64,000 nucleotides of DNA from Noviherbaspirillum sedimenti. GTDB taxonomy: Bacteria > Pseudomonadota > Gammaproteobacteria > Burkholderiales > Burkholderiaceae_D. The notes under the pieces were generated by a model. It made no database searches, was not told the origin of the DNA, and was given only the letters and a program-made list of their open reading frames with translations. The stretch's first letter is position 1, and the number at the start of each line of letters is the position of its first letter. A program made the position numbers and the translations under genes. The stretch covers positions 4,216,001 to 4,280,000 of the forward strand of contig NZ_QYUQ01000002.1 in assembly GCF_003590835.1 (NCBI RefSeq). The letters run 5' to 3'. Shown in pieces: positions 51,022 through 59,453 of this stretch.

Positions 51022-51132
51022 ATGATGTCACAGCAAAACAAGCCCGATAACATGAAGACCGCGCTGATCCTGGCATCGGTGGTGCTGGTCTTCTTTATCG
51101 GGGTAATCGTCAAGAGGGTCTGGTTTGCCTGA
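51022..51132 (+). CDS. Cytochrome oxidase small assembly protein
   Basis: A 36-residue peptide (MSQQNKPDNMKTALILASVV followed by LVFFIGVIVKRVWFA) with one TM helix and polar N-terminus. It sits between coxA and ctaG, 1 bp before the ctaG ATG, as in most Burkholderiales cox operons where it is annotated as a small assembly protein. Short length and position are the main evidence. ATG 51025 is an equivalent start. Confidence 0.8.
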   Translation: MMSQQNKPDNMKTALILASVVLVFFIGVIVKRVWFA

Positions 51133-51133
51133 C

Positions 51134-51709
51134 ATGGAAACACCAAAGCAAGATGCGGCGCAGGATGCGCCGACGCGCAAGCTGAATGCGAAAATGCTGG
51201 GCAAGCTGGTGGTGGTGGCGGTCATGATGTTTGGCTTCGGCTACGGGCTGATCCCAGTCTATAAAAAGATCTGCGAAATCACCGGCATTAACATCCTGAC
51301 GCCGAATGATATGAAGGTGGAGGGTGTCGGCAACACCCAGGTCGACAAGAGCCGCACCATTACCATCGAGTTCGACGGCAATGCGCAGGGCCCATGGCGA
51401 TTCCGGCCGACGGTGGCCAGCATACAGGTGCACCCCGGCGAGATGGTCCAGGTGGTGTATGAAGTGGTGAATACGCAGTCGCGGGCAATCGACGCGCAGG
51501 CGATTCCCAGCTATGCGCCGCAGCAGGCTGCAGCGCATTTCAAGAAAATGGAATGTTTTTGCTTCAAGCAGCAGACGATGGGTCCGAACGAAGCCAAGCA
51601 GATGCCGGTCGTGTTTTTCATTGATCCGGCGCTGCCGCGCGATGTCAAGACGATTACCTTGTCGTACACCTTCTTCGAGGTGGCCGGGCCGACAAAAAAG
51701 TCCAGCTGA
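51134..51709 (+). CDS. ctaG: CtaG/Cox11 copper-insertion protein
   Basis: A 191-residue type II membrane protein with one N-terminal helix (MLGKLVVVAVMMFGFGYGL) and a periplasmic beta-fold with copper-binding MECFCFKQQTMGPNEAKQMP (CFCF) and PVVFFIDPALPRDVKTITLS. It inserts copper into CuB of subunit I. ATG 51134 chosen; a TTG at 51125 is possible but would overlap the stop of the small gene. Part of the cox operon. Confidence 0.94.
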   Translation: METPKQDAAQDAPTRKLNAKMLGKLVVVAVMMFGFGYGLIPVYKKICEITGINILTPNDMKVEGVGNTQVDKSRTITIEFDGNAQGPWRFRPTVASIQVHPGEMVQVVYEVVNTQSRAIDAQAIPSYAPQQAAAHFKKMECFCFKQQTMGPNEAKQMPVVFFIDPALPRDVKTITLSYTFFEVAGPTKKSS

Positions 51710-51734
51710 ACTGGTTGGCTGAAAGGCGGTAAAA

Positions 51735-51950
51735 ATGCAGGATTTGAAAGACGCAGCCAAGCGCAAGATGTCGTTTGGTGCAACATTGAAGGCAATACTC
51801 TGGGCGTTTTTCGGCGTGCGCAAGAAAAGCGGCTATGAACAGGATACAGCGCAGCTCAATCCGGTCTACCTGATCATCGCCGGATTGATTGTTGCAGTGG
51901 TTTTTATTGTGACGCTGTTGTTAATAGTAAAAAGCGTCGTCGCGAATTAA
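51735..51950 (+). CDS. DUF2970 membrane protein
   Basis: A 71-residue single-span membrane protein of the DUF2970 family: basic N-terminus (DLKDAAKRKMSFGATLKAIL), segment WAFFGVRKKSGYEQDTAQLN and a C-terminal helix LIIAGLIVAVVFIVTLLLIV. This family is nearly always found between ctaG and coxC in Betaproteobacteria and is thought to be an oxidase accessory. Function unknown. Confidence 0.88.
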   Translation: MQDLKDAAKRKMSFGATLKAILWAFFGVRKKSGYEQDTAQLNPVYLIIAGLIVAVVFIVTLLLIVKSVVAN

Positions 51951-51974
51951 TTTGATTTGTATCGGGAGATGGAG

Positions 51975-52841
51975 ATGGCTTCTCAAAACGCTAAGGCGCC
52001 CTACTATTTCGTACCGGGCCCATCCAAGTGGCCGATGTTGACAGGCATGTCGTTGCTGGTAACCATGGCCGGCGCGTCGGCATGGGTCAATAGCATCAGC
52101 TGGGGTCCTTACGTCACTGTTGCCGGCATCCTGGCGGTGCTGTCGATTCTGTATTACTGGTTTGGCGATGCCATTGCCGAATCCGAAGGTGGTTTGTACA
52201 ACGCCCGCATCGACAACTCCTATCGCTGGAGCATGAGCTGGTTCATCTTCTCGGAAGTGATGTTCTTCGCGGCCTTCTTTGGCGCGCTGTTCTATGCCCG
52301 TTCGATTTCCATGCCGTGGCTGGCTGACCTGGACCACAAGGTCCTGTGGCCGGATTTTGCCGCCGCCGCCCACTGGGGCAATACCGGCCCGGCCGGCACG
52401 ATCGAGCCGTTCACCACCATGGGGCCGTTCTGGATCCCGACCATCAATACCGCGTTGCTGCTGACCTCCGGTGTCACCCTGACGATCTCGCACCATGCAC
52501 TGCGTGCAGGTCACCGTGCCCAGACCGCCATCTGGCTGTTCGCCACCATCGTGCTGGGTGCCGTGTTCATGGGTTTCCAGGCCTATGAGTACATGCATGC
52601 ATATAGCGATCTGAACCTGAAGCTGACTTCCGGCATCTTTGGCTCGACTTTCTACATGCTGACCGGCTTCCACGGTTTTCACGTGACGATTGGTGCGATC
52701 ATGCTGTCGGTGATGTTGTACCGCGTGCTCAAAGGGCATTTCACCCCGGAAAACCATTTCGGCTTCGAAGGCGCCGCCTGGTACTGGCACTTCGTCGACG
52801 TCGTCTGGCTCGGCCTGTACGTGGTGGTCTACTGGCTGTAA
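51975..52841 (+). CDS. coxC: Cytochrome c oxidase subunit III
   Basis: A 288-residue membrane protein with seven TM helices. Markers: WPMLTGMSLLVTMAGASAW, FIFSEVMFFAAFFGALFYAR, and HGFHVTIGAIMLSVMLYRVL followed by WYWHFVDVVWLGLYVVVYWL. GGAGATGGAG precedes ATG 51975. Last oxidase subunit; its downstream gap holds inverted REP copy 2 and a terminator. Confidence 0.95.
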   Translation: MASQNAKAPYYFVPGPSKWPMLTGMSLLVTMAGASAWVNSISWGPYVTVAGILAVLSILYYWFGDAIAESEGGLYNARIDNSYRWSMSWFIFSEVMFFAAFFGALFYARSISMPWLADLDHKVLWPDFAAAAHWGNTGPAGTIEPFTTMGPFWIPTINTALLLTSGVTLTISHHALRAGHRAQTAIWLFATIVLGAVFMGFQAYEYMHAYSDLNLKLTSGIFGSTFYMLTGFHGFHVTIGAIMLSVMLYRVLKGHFTPENHFGFEGAAWYWHFVDVVWLGLYVVVYWL

Positions 52842-52858
52842 AGCCTTATAAAATGTTG

Positions 52859-52917
52859 AGGACAGAGTACCGCTTCGCTTAACTCTGTCCCCAATCGCAA
52901 GGATTCTGTCCCGCAAT
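52859..52917 (-). repeat. REP-like palindrome, copy 2 (inverted)
   Basis: The reverse complement of copy 1 (50976-51008) matches here with one difference (GGACAGAG versus GGGACAGAG at the outer end), followed by a further partial unit (ATTCTGTCCCGCAAT, 52903-52917) that repeats the first copy's outer arm. The pair brackets ctaG-DUF2970-coxC. Confidence 0.85.
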
Positions 52918-52928
52918 GATGGCAATGC

Positions 52929-52956
52929 AAAAAGCCGCACCTCGGTGCGGCTTTTT
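52929..52956. terminator. Rho-independent terminator
   Basis: A5-GCCGCAC-CTCG-GTGCGGC-T5 forms a 7-bp perfect GC stem with a T run. Ends the cox operon and, from the other strand, the DUF2909 gene. Confidence 0.93.
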
Positions 52957-52986
52957 GCTTGTGGCCAGGCCGGCTGGCGGGCCGGC

Positions 52987-53187
52987 CTAGCGCAAGCCGG
53001 TCGGCTGGATCCAGCCCAGATAATTGGCGATCAGGATGAAGATGAACAGGGCAATCGAAAAGCCCACGCGCAGCGCCAGCGCCTGTACGGTGCGGTTACT
53101 TTTGCCCTTGTCGCGCATCAGGAATACCAATGCGGAACCGAGGCTGGCAAGAATCAGGATGAAGGCGATGGCGACAAAGAATTTCAT
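52987..53187 (-). CDS. Twin-transmembrane DUF2909 protein
   Basis: A 66-residue membrane protein with two helices (FFVAIAFILILASLGSALVF and VGFSIALFIFILIANYLGW) joined by a basic loop (MRDKGKSNRTVQALALR). The DUF2909 pattern is clear. It is always close to the cox genes in Burkholderiales, but transcribed oppositely here. Function unknown. Confidence 0.85.
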   Translation of the reverse strand: MKFFVAIAFILILASLGSALVFLMRDKGKSNRTVQALALRVGFSIALFIFILIANYLGWIQPTGLR

Positions 53188-53265
53188 GAGTGCTGCAAGT
53201 GAAGCGGGCACTTGCTAGAATAGGCGCCGCCTGACAGGGCTTGTGTTTGTAAAGTTGATATTGTA

Positions 53266-54012
53266 ATGCCAATCAGATTCCGCTTCAGCTGGATCCCCTT
53301 CATCGCCGCAGTGCTCGCCGTCGCCCTTGGTGTCAGCCTGGGCCATTGGCAAAGCCGGCGCGCGCAGGAAAAGGAGGCGATCGGGGCGGCCATGCAGGCG
53401 CGCGGCGCGCAGCCGGTCGTCGATCTGGGCGCCGCAGTTGCCGCCGATACCACGGCATCGGCGGAGGAATTCCGGCGGGTGCGCGTCAGCGGGCATTTCG
53501 TCGGCACCTGGCCGCTGTATCTGGACAACCGGCCGCATGAACGGCGCGCCGGCTTGCATCTGCTGATGCCGTTCAAAATTGCCGGCAGCAACAAGACGGT
53601 GCTGGTGGCGCGCGGCTGGCTTCCGCGCGATCCGGTCGATCGCACCAGGTTGCCGGCGACGCCCACGCCTGCCGGCGCAGTGACGATCGAGGGAAGCATC
53701 CGCAGCCATCCCGGCCGGCTGTACCAGTTCGGGGCGTCGGCGCCGCTGCAAGCCGGCGCCATCGTACAAAACGTCAGCGTCGATGAATTCGCCGCCGCCA
53801 GTGGCCTGGCGCTGCTGCCTTTCATTATCGAACAGGGCGGCGCAAGCGGAATCGCCGGCGCCGCCGGCGATGGCCTGGTGCGCGACTGGCCGCGCCCCTC
53901 GCACGGCGCCGACAAGCATCGCGGCTACGCTTTCCAGTGGTACGGCCTGGCGGCAGCAGCTTTCATCTTTTTTATTGTGACAGGATTTTTGCGTGGAACA
54001 AGACAACAGTAA
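53266..54012 (+). CDS. SURF1-family oxidase assembly protein
   Basis: A 248-residue inner-membrane protein with a TM helix at each end (RFSWIPFIAAVLAVALGVSL; AAAFIFFIVTGFLRG). The centre has SURF1 marks: GHFVGTWPLYLDNRPHERRA, GFHLLMPF-type segment, VARGWLPRD and QWYGLAAAAFIFF. SURF1 proteins assist heme a insertion into subunit I. It overlaps the next gene by 20 bp. Start ATG 53266. Confidence 0.92.
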   Translation: MPIRFRFSWIPFIAAVLAVALGVSLGHWQSRRAQEKEAIGAAMQARGAQPVVDLGAAVAADTTASAEEFRRVRVSGHFVGTWPLYLDNRPHERRAGLHLLMPFKIAGSNKTVLVARGWLPRDPVDRTRLPATPTPAGAVTIEGSIRSHPGRLYQFGASAPLQAGAIVQNVSVDEFAAASGLALLPFIIEQGGASGIAGAAGDGLVRDWPRPSHGADKHRGYAFQWYGLAAAAFIFFIVTGFLRGTRQQ

Positions 54013-54589
54013 GCAACGAAGACTCGGCCGCTGGAAAATGCTGGCGGTGCTGGCGGTATGCGCGGCACCCCTGGCCGCCGCTTATTTCACCTACTATGTG
54101 ATCAAGCCGACCGGCCGCACCAATTACGGCACCCTGCTGGATCCGCGTCAATATCCGATGCCGCGCCTGGGCAGCAGCACGCTCGACGGCCAGCCGACCG
54201 AGATCAGCGCTTATCAGGGCAAGTGGCTCATGCTGCAGGTCGATTCCGGCAATTGCGAGGTCGCCTGCGGCAAGAAGCTCTACGACATGCGCCAGTTGCG
54301 CACGGCGCAGGGCAAGGAGCGCGATCGCGTCGAGCGGGTCTGGCTGATCAATGACAACGCGCCGCTCGACACCATGCTGATGCGCGAGTATGACGGCACC
54401 CGCATGCTGCGCGCGCCGGCGGCGGCGTTGCAAGCCTGGCTGCCGGTGGAGCAGGGCGCGGCGCTGACCGACCATATCTATATCATCGACCCGCTCGGCA
54501 ACCTGATGATGCGTTTTCCAAAGGATGCCGACGCCAATCGCATCAAGCGCGACCTCGGCAAGCTGCTGAAGGCATCCAGCATCGGCTAG
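53993..54589 (+). CDS. SCO-like membrane-anchored thioredoxin-fold protein
   Basis: A 198-residue protein starting at GTG 53993 inside the SURF1 gene. One N-terminal TM helix (MLAVLAVCAAPLAAAYFTYY), then a thioredoxin-like domain with GNCEVACGKKLYDMRQL (CxxxC) and LTDHIYIIDPLGNLMM with a His close to the place used in SCO proteins. It is in the cox locus of most Burkholderiales as a conserved hypothetical/SCO-type. Copper binding is likely, not proven. Confidence 0.7.
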   Translation: MEQDNSKQRRLGRWKMLAVLAVCAAPLAAAYFTYYVIKPTGRTNYGTLLDPRQYPMPRLGSSTLDGQPTEISAYQGKWLMLQVDSGNCEVACGKKLYDMRQLRTAQGKERDRVERVWLINDNAPLDTMLMREYDGTRMLRAPAAALQAWLPVEQGAALTDHIYIIDPLGNLMMRFPKDADANRIKRDLGKLLKASSIG

Positions 54590-54626
54590 GCGCCGTCGCT
54601 GCGCCAGCAAACGACAGGATAGGTTA

Positions 54627-55760
54627 ATGCTGATACAACTCGCGATCAAGGGCATGCTGGTAGCGCTGCTGGCGCTGGCGGCGGTGTGGGCTTCGCGTGA
54701 CGCCAACAAATACCGCAAGCTGGCCTGGGTGACGGTGTTCCTCACCTTCGATCTGATCATGTTCGGCGCCTTCACGCGCCTGACTGATTCCGGCCTTGGT
54801 TGCCCGGACTGGCCGGGCTGCTATGGCCACGCCAACCCCTTGCAGGCGCACGAATCCATCAAGGCCGCCGAGGCGGCCATGCCCGATGGCCCGGTCACCG
54901 TCGCCAAGGCCTGGATCGAGATGCTGCATCGCTACTTCGCCATGGGCGTGGGTGTGCTGATCATCGCCCTGATGGCGGTGGCGTGGCGCAACTGGTCCAG
55001 GGCCCGCCGTGGAAACGCTGGCAGCGTTGCCGCGCGCGCCATGTCGCCCTGGCTGCCGAGCTTTTTGCTGCTGTTCGTTTGCGTGCAGGGGGCGTTCGGC
55101 GCCTGGACCGTGACCATGAAGCTGCAGCCGGTGATCGTCACCATCCACCTGTTGCTGGGGATGGGCCTGCTGGCCTTGCTGGCGTGGCTGGCGGCGCGCC
55201 AGAGCGTGCATGCGCCGGTGGTCCCGGCAGCGCGCGGCTTGCGCATTCCCGCCGCACTGGCGTTGGTGGTGCTGTTTTGCCAAATCGCTTTGGGCGGCTG
55301 GGTCAGCACCAATTACGCCGCGCTGGCTTGCACTGATTTGCCAACCTGTCATGGCGCCTGGCTGCCGGAAATGGACTTCGAGAATGGCTTCACGCTCTGG
55401 CGGCATCTCGGCAGGACCGGCGACGGCGACTTCCTGCCGTTCCCGGCGCTGACGGCGATCCACTGGGCGCATCGCGTGTTCGCCCTGGTGGTGGCGGCGA
55501 TTCTCGGCTGGGTGGCGGTACGCGCCATGCGCATCGACGGCTTGCGCAAGACCGGGACCTGGCTTCTGGCGGCGCTGGTTTTGCAGATTGTCATCGGCAT
55601 TTCCACCGTCTACCTGAGCTGGCCACTGGCGCTGGCGGTCGCGCATAATGGCTGCGCGGCGCTATTGGTGCTGTTGCTGAGCATGTTAAACTACAAGGCT
55701 AATCTTGCCGCTGCGCCGCTTACTGCCAGCCGCATGACAACCCATATTGCGGCCGCATGA
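54627..55760 (+). CDS. ctaA: Heme A synthase (CtaA/Cox15)
   Basis: A 377-residue membrane protein with eight helices that oxidises heme O to heme A. Features: FTRLTDSGLGCPDWPGCYGH (extracellular Cys pair), EMLHRYFAMGVGVLIIALMA and AIHWAHRVFALVVAAIL (heme ligands His), with the second Cys pair ALACTDLPTCHGAWLP. ATG at 54627 follows a 37-bp gap. Followed by ctaB. Confidence 0.95.
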   Translation: MLIQLAIKGMLVALLALAAVWASRDANKYRKLAWVTVFLTFDLIMFGAFTRLTDSGLGCPDWPGCYGHANPLQAHESIKAAEAAMPDGPVTVAKAWIEMLHRYFAMGVGVLIIALMAVAWRNWSRARRGNAGSVAARAMSPWLPSFLLLFVCVQGAFGAWTVTMKLQPVIVTIHLLLGMGLLALLAWLAARQSVHAPVVPAARGLRIPAALALVVLFCQIALGGWVSTNYAALACTDLPTCHGAWLPEMDFENGFTLWRHLGRTGDGDFLPFPALTAIHWAHRVFALVVAAILGWVAVRAMRIDGLRKTGTWLLAALVLQIVIGISTVYLSWPLALAVAHNGCAALLVLLLSMLNYKANLAAAPLTASRMTTHIAAA

Positions 55761-55787
55761 TGCTGGCACGGCTGCCGCTGTAAGACT

Positions 55788-56672
55788 ATGACGACCTTGA
55801 CCCTTTCCCCCAACCGCCTCGCCCAGTACTGGGCGCTGACCAAGCCGCGTGTGACGCAGCTGGCGGTATTTTGCGCCGTCATCGGCATGTTCCTGGCCAC
55901 CCCTGATCTGCCCGACTGGCGTATCGTGGTGGCGGCTACTGCCGGCATCTGGCTGCTGGCAGGCGCGGCCTTTGCCGTCAATTGCCTGGTCGAACGCAGC
56001 ATCGATGCCAAGATGGCACGCACTGCACGCCGGCCGATGGCCCGCGGCGAAATCACCGTCGCGCAGACCCTGGTGTTTTCCGGCGTGATCGGCGGTGCCG
56101 GCATGTGGATACTGTACAGCCTGGTCAATCCGCTGACCATGTGGCTGACCCTGGCCACCTTCGTCGGTTATGCCGTGATCTACACCATGCTGCTGAAACC
56201 GGCGACGCCGCAGAACATCGTCATCGGCGGCTTGTCGGGGGCGATGCCGCCGGCGTTGGGCTGGGCGGCGATTGCCAATGACGTGCCGATGCAGGCCTGG
56301 ATCCTGGTGCTGATCATCTTCATCTGGACGCCGCCGCATTTCTGGGCGCTGGCGCTGTACCGGCGCGACGACTACGCCAAGTCCGGTTTGCCGATGCTGC
56401 CGATCACGCACGGCATGAAGTTCACCCAGTTCCACATCTTCCTGTACACCATTGCGCTGATTGCCACCACCATGCTGCCCTACGCGGTGCATATGAGCGG
56501 CCTGATCTATCTCGCCTGCGCCGCCGTGCTCGGTGCGGTTTTCCTGTGGTACTCGTGGCGCATCTACCGTCATTACACCGACCTGGTGGCGCGCAAGGCG
56601 TTTACCTATTCGATCATCTACCTGTCGCTGCTGTTCGTTGCCTTGCTGGTTGATCATTACCTGAAGATCTGA
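55788..56672 (+). CDS. ctaB: Protoheme IX farnesyltransferase (heme O synthase)
   Basis: A 294-residue UbiA-family prenyltransferase with nine TM helices that adds a farnesyl group to protoheme. Motifs: [20 protein letters not shown] (Asp-rich active site), [20 protein letters not shown] and [20 protein letters not shown]. It works directly upstream of CtaA. The stop is followed 4 bp later by the SCO gene. Length and motifs complete. Confidence 0.96.
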   Translation: MTTLTLSPNRLAQYWALTKPRVTQLAVFCAVIGMFLATPDLPDWRIVVAATAGIWLLAGAAFAVNCLVERSIDAKMARTARRPMARGEITVAQTLVFSGVIGGAGMWILYSLVNPLTMWLTLATFVGYAVIYTMLLKPATPQNIVIGGLSGAMPPALGWAAIANDVPMQAWILVLIIFIWTPPHFWALALYRRDDYAKSGLPMLPITHGMKFTQFHIFLYTIALIATTMLPYAVHMSGLIYLACAAVLGAVFLWYSWRIYRHYTDLVARKAFTYSIIYLSLLFVALLVDHYLKI

Positions 56673-56676
56673 ACCC

Positions 56677-57312
56677 ATGCGCATATTACCCCTCACATTG
56701 ATGCTGGCATCCTCGCTGTGGCTGGCCGCCTGCAGCGACAAGTCCAGCGAACAATCCGGCGCCGAAGGCACCATGCAATTGTCGCCAGTCGACAGCGTCT
56801 TCAAGAATACCGACGTCACCGGCCTCGGTTACGCCAGGGATTTCGCCCTGACTGACCACAATGGCAAGCCCCGCACCCTGGCCGATTTCAAGGGCAAGGC
56901 GGTGGTCGTGTTCTTCGGCTTCACCCATTGTCCGGACGTGTGTCCGACCACCATGGCCGAGATGGCCAACGTGATGCAGCAACTCGGCCCGCAAGCCGAG
57001 AAGGTGCAAGTCTTGTTCATTTCGGTCGATCCGGAGCGCGACACGCCACCATTGCTGGCCAAGTACGTGCCGGCTTTTTACCCGAGCTTCCTCGGTCTGG
57101 TCGGCGACCAGGCTGCCACCGAAAAGGTCGCCAAGGAATTCCGCGTGTTTTACCAGAAGGTGCCGGGCAAGACTTCAGGCAGCTACTCAGTGGACCATAC
57201 CGCCGGCAGCTATGTGTTCGACCCGCAGGGGCGCATTCGCCTGTTCATCCGCCATGGCCAGGGTGCCGAGCCGATCGTGCATGACCTGAAGGTGCTGTTG
57301 GCGAAGAAGTAA
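56677..57312 (+). CDS. SCO1/SenC-type copper chaperone of cytochrome oxidase
   Basis: A 211-residue lipoprotein-like exported protein (signal with LAAC lipobox: LMLASSLWLAACSDKSS). Copper motif FGFTHCPDVCPTTMAEM (CxxxC) and distal His in YSVDHTAGSYVFDPQG are all conserved. It delivers copper to CuA of subunit II. Last gene of the cox locus before the terminator at 57354. Confidence 0.94.
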   Translation: MRILPLTLMLASSLWLAACSDKSSEQSGAEGTMQLSPVDSVFKNTDVTGLGYARDFALTDHNGKPRTLADFKGKAVVVFFGFTHCPDVCPTTMAEMANVMQQLGPQAEKVQVLFISVDPERDTPPLLAKYVPAFYPSFLGLVGDQAATEKVAKEFRVFYQKVPGKTSGSYSVDHTAGSYVFDPQGRIRLFIRHGQGAEPIVHDLKVLLAKK

Positions 57313-57353
57313 GCCTCGGCCCTGCCGCCTCCAGGCGGCGGCAAAACAAAAAA

Positions 57354-57375
57354 GGCGCTCAATCGAGCGCCTTTT
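57354..57375. terminator. Bidirectional Rho-independent terminator
   Basis: GGCGCTC-AATC-GAGCGCC is preceded by A-rich (A6) and followed by TTTT. It separates the convergent SCO and rpoH genes. Confidence 0.93.
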
Positions 57376-57393
57376 CTACTGGATGAATACCCT

Positions 57394-58293
57394 TCAGGCA
57401 AATGCCGCCAGCGTGCCCTTCATCTTTTTCAGCGCCACTGCCTCGATCTGGCGGATGCGTTCAGCCGAGACGCCGAATTCGGCGGCCAGTTCATGCAGGG
57501 TCGCGCCGGAACCGTCGTCGCTGGCCAGCCAGCGCGCTTCGACGATGCGGCGCGAGCGGGCGTCCAGCTTGCCAAGCGCAGCGGCCAGCCCATCGCTTTG
57601 CAGGCGGTCGTATTCCTGCGCTTCCAGCACCCTGGTCGGTTCATGCAACTCGGAGGACAGGTAGGCGATCGGCGCAAATTTGTCGTCTTCGTCGTCGGTC
57701 GGTGCTTCCAGCGCGATGTCGCGGCCCGACAGGCGCGTTTCCATCTCGATGACTTCCTCGCGCTTCACATCCAGAGTCTTGGCCAGGGCCTCGACTTGCG
57801 CCGGCGTCATGGTGTCCAGGCCTTCCTTGTGGCTGCGCAGGTTGAAGAACAGCTTGCGCTGGGCCTTGGTGGTGGCCACCTTGACCAGGCGCCAGTTCTT
57901 CAGGATGTATTCGTGGATTTCAGCCTTGATCCAGTGCATTGCGTACGACACCAGGCGCACGCCCTGGTCCGGGTCAAAGCGCTTGACGGCCTTCATCAAG
58001 CCGATATTGCCTTCCTGGATCAGGTCGGCGTGCGGCAAGCCATAGCCGAGATAGCCGCGCGCGATCGAGACCACCAGGCGCAGGTGCGACAGGATCAGCG
58101 ATTGGGCGGCTGCCAGGTCGTTTTGCTCGCGCAATTTTTTCGCAAACGAGATTTCTTCTTCATGCGACAGCATCGGCAAGCGATTGACTGTCGAAATATA
58201 GGCTTCGATATTGCCCAGATTGCCGGGAAAGCCGAGCGCCACCAGACTATTGGTGGCAGGTACCAGTGCGGACTGTGCAGATCGTGCGTTCAT
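57394..58293 (-). CDS. rpoH: RNA polymerase sigma-32 factor RpoH
   Basis: The heat-shock sigma factor, 299 residues. Region 2: LVVSIARGYLGYGLPHADLI, QEGNIGLMKAVKRFDPDQGV and RLVSYAMHWIKAEIHEYILK; the RpoH-specific box QRKLFFNLRSHK; region 4: SAERIRQIEAVALKKMK. A GGAGAAGGA site precedes the ATG. A perfect CIRCE element lies 63-89 bp upstream (58356-58382), so HrcA repression is predicted. Convergent with the cox locus and followed upstream on the same strand by ftsX at 58527. Confidence 0.97.
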   Translation of the reverse strand: MNARSAQSALVPATNSLVALGFPGNLGNIEAYISTVNRLPMLSHEEEISFAKKLREQNDLAAAQSLILSHLRLVVSIARGYLGYGLPHADLIQEGNIGLMKAVKRFDPDQGVRLVSYAMHWIKAEIHEYILKNWRLVKVATTKAQRKLFFNLRSHKEGLDTMTPAQVEALAKTLDVKREEVIEMETRLSGRDIALEAPTDDEDDKFAPIAYLSSELHEPTRVLEAQEYDRLQSDGLAAALGKLDARSRRIVEARWLASDDGSGATLHELAAEFGVSAERIRQIEAVALKKMKGTLAAFA

Positions 58294-58355
58294 TCCTTCT
58301 CCTTGCTTCCTTTTTCAGGGTGTGCCTGTACATGCAGGAATAGATAATTCATATA

Positions 58356-58382
58356 TTAGCACTCTCTGTCAGGGAGTGCTAA
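58356..58382. promoter_or_regulatory. Perfect CIRCE element (HrcA operator) upstream of rpoH
   Basis: TTAGCACTC-N9-GAGTGCTAA, matching the 27-bp CIRCE consensus at all 18 defined positions. It is 63 bp before the rpoH start. HrcA repressor normally controls groE and dnaK operons; here it should tie rpoH expression to GroEL availability. Confidence 0.93.
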
Positions 58383-58401
58383 TGGTTGGAATCAACTATT
58401 T

Positions 58402-58420
58402 CCATAGTTAGAAGCTATGG
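58402..58420. repeat. Small dyad near CIRCE
   Basis: CCATAG (58402-58407) and CTATGG (58415-58420) form a 6-bp inverted repeat with a 7-nt loop in the gap between rpoH and ftsX. Role unknown; may be a minor terminator of ftsX or a binding site. Confidence 0.4.
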
Positions 58421-58526
58421 AGTTAAAGATGCCAATCCGCAGGACATAGTTGAATTGGCGTGATGAATTGGAGTGCGGGACCGCTCAGAAGTTGCAATTA
58501 ATAAATAAAAGGAATCTTCTGCGCGG

Positions 58527-59453
58527 CTAAGCCAGGCGGCCAATCGAGCGACGCACCGACAGCAGGGCTCCCAGCCAGCCCAGGGCGGCGCTTGTCGCCA
58601 GCAAGGCCAGCCAGGTGGAGGCGCCCAGCGGCGTCAGCTGGAATTGCGAGCCGTAGACGCGCACCACATCGGCCAGTGCCTGGTTCAGCGGATGCAAGCC
58701 CAGTGTGACCAGGCCAAGCGCCAGGGCGCCGGCAGTCAGACCGAGAAAGGCGCCGGCGTAATAAAACGGCCGGCAAACGAAGGCGTCCGATGCGCCCACC
58801 AGCTTGCTCAGGACAATTTCCTCGCTCTGATGCAATACTTGCAAGCGGATGGTATTGAAAACCACGGCCACGACGACGGTGCCCAGGGTGACCGCCAGCA
58901 ACAGCAGGACCAGCCGCAATACCTGCATCACGGCGGCGAGGCGCTTGACCCATGCCGAATCGAGCTGCACATGTTCGACGCCCGGCAAGGCTTGCAAGCG
59001 GGCGACCAGATTCTCGGTGCGGGCGGCCTCGGCCATGTTGTCCAGCCCGGACAGCTTTAGTACATAGGCGTCCGGCAGCGGGTTGGCGCCCAGCGCCGTC
59101 ACCGCGGCCGCCATGCCGGTGCGCGCATCCAGCGCATCCAGGGCTTTTTCGCGCGGGATGAATTCGAGCTTGCCGTCCAGTTCCGCATCCTTGATCGCGC
59201 GCTTGATGGAAGCCGCCAGTGCACTGGCTTGTACGCGCGGGGTGTCCGCCGTCATGAACAGGCTGATTTCCGGTTCGACCACCAGCTGTTCGGAAACCGG
59301 GCGGACGTTTTCCAGCAAGGTCAGGCCGGCGAAGGGCAGCATCAGGGCGATGGCGATGACCACCACATTCAGCAGGAAGCCGCCGCGCGGCGCGCGGATA
59401 TGGCGCCAGGCGCCGGCCAGGGCGTAAGACTGGAGTCGCAACCAGTTTTTCAT
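58527..59453 (-). CDS. ftsX: Cell-division ABC transporter permease FtsX
   Basis: A 308-residue inner-membrane protein with four TM helices, part of the FtsEX complex at the septum. Features: N-terminal WRHIRAPRGGFLLNVVVIAI, a large periplasmic loop (PVSEQLVVEPEISLFMTADT...) and TM2-TM4 in LVLLLLAVTLGTVVVAVVFN and FIALS-type regions. It overlaps ftsE by 4 bp (ATGA). It activates septal hydrolases through EnvC/amidase partners. Length typical. Confidence 0.94.
   Translation of the reverse strand: MKNWLRLQSYALAGAWRHIRAPRGGFLLNVVVIAIALMLPFAGLTLLENVRPVSEQLVVEPEISLFMTADTPRVQASALAASIKRAIKDAELDGKLEFIPREKALDALDARTGMAAAVTALGANPLPDAYVLKLSGLDNMAEAARTENLVARLQALPGVEHVQLDSAWVKRLAAVMQVLRLVLLLLAVTLGTVVVAVVFNTIRLQVLHQSEEIVLSKLVGASDAFVCRPFYYAGAFLGLTAGALALGLVTLGLHPLNQALADVVRVYGSQFQLTPLGASTWLALLATSAALGWLGALLSVRRSIGRLA

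Noticed and set aside
48221..51076. A 951-codon minus-strand frame opposite coxB and coxA
   Set aside because: Antisense of strongly conserved oxidase genes; His/Arg/Gln-rich translation typical of GC-rich shadows.
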